Shown here one piece after another: positions 7,220 to 10,731 of a stretch of 10,731 nucleotides of DNA. The stretch covers positions 1 through 10,731 of the forward strand of contig JAHEDF010000090.1 in the NCBI GenBank assembly GCA_024641365.1, given 5' to 3'. The position numbers and the translations under genes are program-made. The notes under the pieces are model-generated. The model ran no database searches and had not been told where the DNA came from. It saw nothing but the letters and a program-made list of their open reading frames with translations. Source of the DNA: Planctomycetota bacterium. Its GTDB lineage: Bacteria > Planctomycetota > UBA11346. The first letter of the stretch is position 1. Each line of letters opens with the position of its first letter.

Positions 7220-7900
7220 CTATCCGTCAAACCGCGTCCAGGTTTCATCAATTAAAATTTCATGCGGATAAAAGCGGGCCTTATAAACCATTTTTTGGCA
7301 CCCGTGGATATAAAACCCTAAATAAAGCCAACTTAAATGTTCGGTGCGAGCATGTGCTATTTCGCTTAGAATCATAAATGTTCCCAATGCACGCTGTGAC
7401 TGTTCTGGGTCGTAATAACAATATACACTCGACAAGGCATCGTTAAATGCATCAAGCACACTGACGGCTATTAACCGGCCATCAGCGTCCCGCGCATGTA
7501 ATTCTCCACCATGTACGCCACCATCTTCACATAAATAATTGAGGCCATCGTCATCCGGTGGTTTTCCATGAATGGCGGTTTGATAGCGAGCATATAAATC
7601 TGTCCGTTCACTATCTTGTCCGCGTGCGTGCCATGATAGCGACAAATCTGCATTACGTTTGAGGCATCGTCGTTGGTCACGGCGTGGACGAAATAAACCA
7701 ATGTCGATACGGATCGGCTGACATGCCGAACACCCAGGACACACGGGCATATACAATAAATTACCAGAACGACGGAACCGATAATCCATTAATGCTCGGT
7801 AGGGCAATTCGGTAGGGGGATTTGGTTCTGGATGAAAAGCATGGAATTCCCTATCAGGTAGATAAGGACAGGGACCGCAATTATAGACGATTCCATGCAT
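7220..7900 (-). CDS. bpt: Aspartate/glutamate leucyl-tRNA-protein transferase (Bpt/ATE family)
   Basis: A 226-residue enzyme that transfers an amino acid (leucine in characterised bacterial Bpt) from aminoacyl-tRNA to proteins with an N-terminal Asp or Glu, making them ClpS/ClpAP substrates in the bacterial N-degron pathway. The family N-domain is clear: CGPCPYLPDR (8-17), then FRRSGNLLYMPVC with the cysteine cluster C54-x-x-C57-x-x-C60, and QPIRIDIGLFRPRRDQRR (61-78). The GNAT-like C-domain ends with YLGFYIHGCQKMVYKARF, the tRNA-transferase signature, and an expected ETW. Length is just under the usual 230-250. It lies 95 bp after lipA on the same strand, probably cotranscribed. No convincing Shine-Dalgarno is seen before the ATG. 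Whether it transfers Leu or Arg cannot be told from the sequence by eye; the Bpt assignment rests on its small bacterial form. Confidence 0.93.
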   Translation of the reverse strand: MHGIVYNCGPCPYLPDREFHAFHPEPNPPTELPYRALMDYRFRRSGNLLYMPVCPGCSACQPIRIDIGLFRPRRDQRRCLKRNADLSLSWHARGQDSERTDLYARYQTAIHGKPPDDDGLNYLCEDGGVHGGELHARDADGRLIAVSVLDAFNDALSSVYCYYDPEQSQRALGTFMILSEIAHARTEHLSWLYLGFYIHGCQKMVYKARFYPHEILIDETWTRFDG

Positions 7901-7995
7901 AAGGCTGCTAGGTATTATCGCAAATATGATGAATCGGCAAGATCGAAGGTCGATTACGGAGAAGAGCTAAAGGCAAAATCTGACTAAGGCGTCTA

Positions 7996-8895
7996 TTAGG
8001 CGTTCGGCATTTGAATAGCGCCTGCCATGACTTCTTCAGCGAAATAACTAGAGCGAACATAAGGACCAGAAGCAACATATTTAAAGCCTGCTTCTTTTCC
8101 CCATTTCTCATAAAGTGAAAACTGTTCAGGGGTGACAAAGCGAATAATATCATGGTGTTTTAAGCTTGGGCGCAAATACTGACCGACAGTAAAAATATCA
8201 ACCTGATGGGCGACTAAATCATCCATAACTCGACGCACTTCATCATCCGTTTCACCAAGACCAACCATCATCCCTGATTTGGTAAGAATAGTTTTATCCA
8301 TTAATTTAACTCGTTGTAACAAGGTTAACGAGCGTTGGTATTTTGCCTGTGGACGCACTGTCGGATATAAGCGAGGGATGGTTTCTAAATTATGATTATA
8401 GACGTCTGGTCTGGCCGTTACGACCGTTTGTAATGAGGCTTCATCACCACAAAAATCGGGCGTTAAAAATTCGACTAATACATTTTTATTTTTACTGCGT
8501 AATGCTCGAATTGTTTCTGCAAAATGACTAGCGCCCTGATCAACTAAATCGTCACGATTAACACTGGTCACAACGACAAAGCGCAAGCCTAATTCACTAA
8601 CGGCTTTTGCGATACGCTCTGGTTCGGTTGGATCTAAGGGTGGTGGTACTTTGGCATATTTTACATCGCAAAATGTGCAGGTACGCGTGCAGGTTTCTCC
8701 CATCAGCATAAATGTAGCGGCTTTTTTCGCCCAGCATTCTTGACGGTTTGGACAGGTGGCCTCTTCACAAACCGTCACTAAGCCATGACTACGAACAATG
8801 GCATTGGTTTCGGCTGAAGTGCCATGATCTGGCAGACTACGTTTGAGCCATTTTGGTAGGCGTTGGCGTTCGGGACTAATTGGGACAACAGGCAT
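7996..8895 (-). CDS. lipA: Lipoyl synthase (radical SAM)
   Basis: Inserts two sulfur atoms into protein-bound octanoyl chains to make lipoate for pyruvate and 2-oxoglutarate dehydrogenases and the glycine cleavage system. From the ATG at 8895 it has 299 residues, within the usual 290-325. Both iron-sulfur clusters are present: the auxiliary site C43-x4-C48-x5-C54 (CEEATCPNRQEC) and the radical SAM site C69-x3-C73-x2-C76 (CTRTCTFC). The C-terminal R-S-S-Y (281-284) supplies the serine ligand to the auxiliary cluster. Other family blocks are TSVNRDDLVDQGASHF, NHNLETIPRLY and TKSGMMVGLGETDDEV. The frame stays open upstream to a TTG at 9024, adding 43 residues that do not resemble LipA; I chose the ATG because recognisable sequence (PERQRLPKWLKRSLP) begins right after it, though no Shine-Dalgarno supports either. 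bpt follows downstream. Identification is certain, the start is not. Confidence 0.96.
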   Translation of the reverse strand: MPVVPISPERQRLPKWLKRSLPDHGTSAETNAIVRSHGLVTVCEEATCPNRQECWAKKAATFMLMGETCTRTCTFCDVKYAKVPPPLDPTEPERIAKAVSELGLRFVVVTSVNRDDLVDQGASHFAETIRALRSKNKNVLVEFLTPDFCGDEASLQTVVTARPDVYNHNLETIPRLYPTVRPQAKYQRSLTLLQRVKLMDKTILTKSGMMVGLGETDDEVRRVMDDLVAHQVDIFTVGQYLRPSLKHHDIIRFVTPEQFSLYEKWGKEAGFKYVASGPYVRSSYFAEEVMAGAIQMPNA

Positions 8896-9024
8896 GAATT
8901 TGTAACCAAGGATAGAGGAGAAGTACGGGCCATGGTCAGGATCGCCACAGCGCAGTAGTGGTTCAACGGGGCGGTATGATGCAAAAAATCGGCCGAGCGC
9001 AAACCCTGTCAGCCAGAGGTGCAA

Positions 9025-9408
9025 CTTGGCCTATTTATAAGGAGAAATGAGGGCTTTATATACTTTACCGCTATTTTCTTACGAGCTAGGTACCCCAGCG
9101 CCTGTAAAAAGAAGCTCATAAGCTAAAACACGAGGTTGAGCAGACAGACAATTTGTTTTAAAAAGTATACGTAAAAGCTAATGTGTTTGGGGCGATTAGT
9201 AATTAATAGTTCAGGTCAAATAACGGCATTTATCGTATGAGATATATTATGAGTGTCTATTATTTATAGTATCTTAAGCATTTTGAAATATGCTGGCAGT
9301 TAAGAAAAAAAACACGCGATCTTATTAATGTCCTGCTAAACCTTATTTGAAATAAACTTGCATATTTACCGCATGTGCGAGATGACATGCGCTGCAACCT
9401 GGGACTCA
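9025..9408. other. AT-rich divergent intergenic region between lipA and the sigma factor gene
   Basis: This stretch is clearly more AT-rich than its flanks and should carry the divergent promoters of lipA (leftward) and the sigma factor (rightward). I find no convincing -35/-10 pair on either strand. Visible small patterns are TATGAG repeated directly at 9236-9241 and 9248-9253, an isolated TTGAAA at 9283-9288 and again at 9347-9352 without well-placed -10 boxes, and GAGCT/AGCTC inverted arms near 9085-9117. No ORF with gene-like sequence, tRNA or repeat array is present. If the sigma gene starts at the TTG at 9358 the region ends there instead. Confidence 0.5.
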
Positions 9409-10098
9409 ATGACACAAAAACATCATGGTGAAACAGATATAGGTGGCCCACAGCGCGTCTTTCAAAAGACCAGTTGGACGCAGATTTTGCAGGCCCGTGA
9501 TGGTTCAGCGACCATGACGCAAAATGCTCTTGAGCATTTAATCAATCTTTATTGGAAGCCGGTCTATTTTCATATTCGTCGCAAAGGGCACGATGTCGAA
9601 GACGCCAAAGATTTAGCTCAGGAATATTTTACTAAATTTATGGAGCGCGGCGCTTTGTTATCTGTCGATCCAGCAAAAGGGAAATTTCGCACGTTTATCT
9701 TGGCAACACTCGATCATTTCCTCTGTGACGAGTATGACCGTCGCAAAGCCAAAAAGCGTCAACCCATGCTCAATTTTGCGCAGGCCGAAGAGCACTACCA
9801 CCACGATTATAATTTTGAGCGTGATTGGGCAACGGTTGTGCTTGATCGGGCATTTACGCGCCTGCAAGAAATCGCTCCACGAGAAGCACGCGTCGTTGCA
9901 GCTCAGCGTTCGGGGAAGACTGCCTATCAAGATTTGGCTAATGAGTTAGGGACGACTGAAGCCAATATCAAAGTGATGGCGCATCGTGGGCGAACGAAGC
10001 TACACGGGCTCATACTGGATGAGCTGCGCGAAACCGTGTCTCAGCCTGGGGAAGAGCAGGAAGAACTTGCCGCCCTCTTTCGGGCATTTTCCTTGTAA
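9409..10098 (+). CDS. ECF-type sigma-70 family RNA polymerase sigma factor
   Basis: A 229-residue (from the ATG at 9409) sigma factor with only the sigma-2 and sigma-4 regions. It belongs to a subgroup I know from Planctomycetota, Verrucomicrobiota and Acidobacteriota, where such genes often sit beside Ser/Thr kinases. Seen: the N-terminal TSWTQILQARDG (21-32), sigma-2 about 41-118 with LYWKPVYFHIRRKGHDVEDAKDLAQEYF and DPAKGKFRTFILATLDHF (core binding and -10 recognition), and sigma-4 about 144-205 with the helix-turn-helix YQDLANELGTTEANIKVMAHRGRTKL. The tail LDELRETVSQ is also typical. The frame is open from a TTG at 9358, with ATGs at 9373 and 9382; 9409 is preferred because GGGA lies upstream and family sequence starts soon after. 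No anti-sigma factor is adjacent; the kinase 43 bp downstream is the likely signalling partner. Target promoters are unknown. Confidence 0.92.
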   Translation: MTQKHHGETDIGGPQRVFQKTSWTQILQARDGSATMTQNALEHLINLYWKPVYFHIRRKGHDVEDAKDLAQEYFTKFMERGALLSVDPAKGKFRTFILATLDHFLCDEYDRRKAKKRQPMLNFAQAEEHYHHDYNFERDWATVVLDRAFTRLQEIAPREARVVAAQRSGKTAYQDLANELGTTEANIKVMAHRGRTKLHGLILDELRETVSQPGEEQEELAALFRAFSL

Positions 10099-10110
10099 CC
10101 TTTTTGTGTG

Positions 10111-10136
10111 GTTCCCTCTTATAGGGGTAAAGGAAC
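10111..10136 (+). promoter_or_regulatory. Kinase ribosome binding site, possibly within a hairpin
   Basis: AGGAA at 10131-10135 lies six bases before the kinase ATG at 10142 and is a good Shine-Dalgarno. It falls in an inverted repeat, GTTCC (10111-10115) / GGAAC (10132-10136), which would hide it. A competing small stem CCCT (10114-10117) / AGGG (10123-10126) would free it. The ribosome site is well supported; the switch is speculative because the stems are only 4-5 bp. Confidence 0.45.
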
Positions 10137-10141
10137 AAAAC

Positions 10142-10731
10142 ATGGAAAACACCTGCCCCAATTGCGGCCACTGTTATGACAGCCAAGTTGCGCCAGGACT
10201 CAAAGATTCGTGCCCCAAATGCATGGCAGAGTTCTTGATGGGCATGTCTGTCGATATGAATGCGACAAAAACGTTAGGAACCGGTGCGCCAAATAATCAT
10301 GCCAGCAATCATCCCTTGCGGGTGGGCAGCACTGTTCAAGACATGGAAATCCTCGAGTTTATTGGTCAGGGAGGCATGGGCTTTGTCTACAAAGCGCGAC
10401 AAAAAAAATTAAATAGAATTGTGGCTCTAAAAATACTTGATCCACGCCTGTCATCGTCCAGTGAATTTACCAGTCGTTTTAATCATGAGGCCAAAGTCTT
10501 GGCTGCACTGAGTCATGCCAATATTGTGCAAGTGTACGACTATGGGAAAGCCGATGAGTATTATTATTTAGCAATGGAATACGTCGATGGCGCAACACTG
10601 CGAAGCGCTATGACGACTCAACGCATGTCACCAGAAACAGCGCTTCGCTATGTGCCGCAAATATGTGATGCGTTGCAATACGCGCATGCCCAAGGCGTGA
10701 TACATCGTGATATTAAGCCGGAGAATATTTT
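10142..10731 (+). CDS. Zinc-ribbon Ser/Thr protein kinase (Hanks type), 3' end outside the window
   Basis: The first 196 complete codons of a eukaryotic-like Ser/Thr kinase. An N-terminal zinc-ribbon-like element has C5-x-x-C8 and C24-x-x-C27 (CPNC ... CPKC), plus an extra Cys at 11. A linker leads to the kinase domain from about residue 67: glycine loop GQGGMGFVYKA (75-85), catalytic lysine K97 in VALK, helix-C glutamate E116, MEYVDG hinge, and catalytic loop HRDIKPEN with D190, K192 and N195. All the catalytic residues in view are intact, and the HRD makes it an RD kinase. The DFG motif, any transmembrane helix and any C-terminal sensor lie beyond the window. It follows the sigma factor gene by 43 bp and has its own Shine-Dalgarno. 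Phosphorylation of, or signalling to, that sigma factor is a reasonable inference from the pairing, not something the sequence proves. Confidence 0.94.
   Translation, partial: MENTCPNCGHCYDSQVAPGLKDSCPKCMAEFLMGMSVDMNATKTLGTGAPNNHASNHPLRVGSTVQDMEILEFIGQGGMGFVYKARQKKLNRIVALKILDPRLSSSSEFTSRFNHEAKVLAALSHANIVQVYDYGKADEYYYLAMEYVDGATLRSAMTTQRMSPETALRYVPQICDALQYAHAQGVIHRDIKPENI

Noticed and set aside
7077..7271. 64-codon + strand ORF spanning the lipoprotein and bpt ends
   Set aside because: It lies out of frame inside two well-supported genes and has no family resemblance or ribosome site.
7908..8153. 81-codon - strand ORF overlapping the 3' end of lipA and the lipA-bpt gap
   Set aside because: It is a frame shadow of lipA with no recognisable sequence and no ribosome site; its hydrophobic stretch comes from the lipA out-of-frame reading.
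9085..9117. GAGCT/AGCTC arms as a terminator or riboswitch for the divergent region
   Set aside because: The arms are only 5 bp with a loop over 20 nt and no supporting helices or U-run.
9260..9451. 63-codon - strand ORF in the AT-rich intergenic region
   Set aside because: It overlaps the sigma factor start, has low-complexity composition and no recognisable motif.

Overview
The window looks like chromosomal DNA from a Gram-negative bacterium of moderate GC (mid-40s % by eye). The best phylum-level guess is the PVC superphylum (Planctomycetota, Lentisphaerota, Verrucomicrobiota or a relative). Three things point there: an ECF-type sigma factor next to a zinc-ribbon Ser/Thr protein kinase, a bacterial N-end-rule aminoacyl-tRNA-protein transferase, and a secreted-protein repertoire that includes a DUF1961-like lipoprotein. 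This is inference from gene content only; no rRNA or tRNA gene is visible.

Left part (1-6287, all + strand): the ribosome-associated GTPase/ATPase YchF is followed after 22 bp by an unrecognised alanine-rich cytosolic protein with a C-terminal excisionase/MerR-like DNA-binding segment. After a 51-bp gap full of overlapping inverted repeats comes an exported protein of unknown family. Next is a strongly diverged neurotransmitter:sodium symporter (NSS/SNF) family membrane protein. It is translationally coupled (ATGA overlap) to a helical protein with a transmembrane segment near each end. A hairpin with an 8-bp perfect stem follows, then a DUF1961-like lipoprotein gene (6367-7200).

Middle (7220-8895 or 9024, - strand): lipA (lipoyl synthase) followed by bpt (aspartate/glutamate leucyl-tRNA-protein transferase) form a probable two-gene unit. 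It converges on the lipoprotein gene with only 19 bp between the stop codons.

Right part (9025-10731): an AT-rich divergent intergenic region precedes an ECF-type sigma factor and the N-terminal 196 codons of a zinc-ribbon Ser/Thr kinase that runs off the window. These two are co-directional, 43 bp apart, and probably form one signalling unit.

The most unusual feature is the cassette at 2428-7200: an exported protein, an NSS-like protein that seems to have lost sodium-site residues, a coupled two-TM partner, and a DUF1961-like lipoprotein. No CRISPR array, insertion sequence, phage gene or structural RNA was found.
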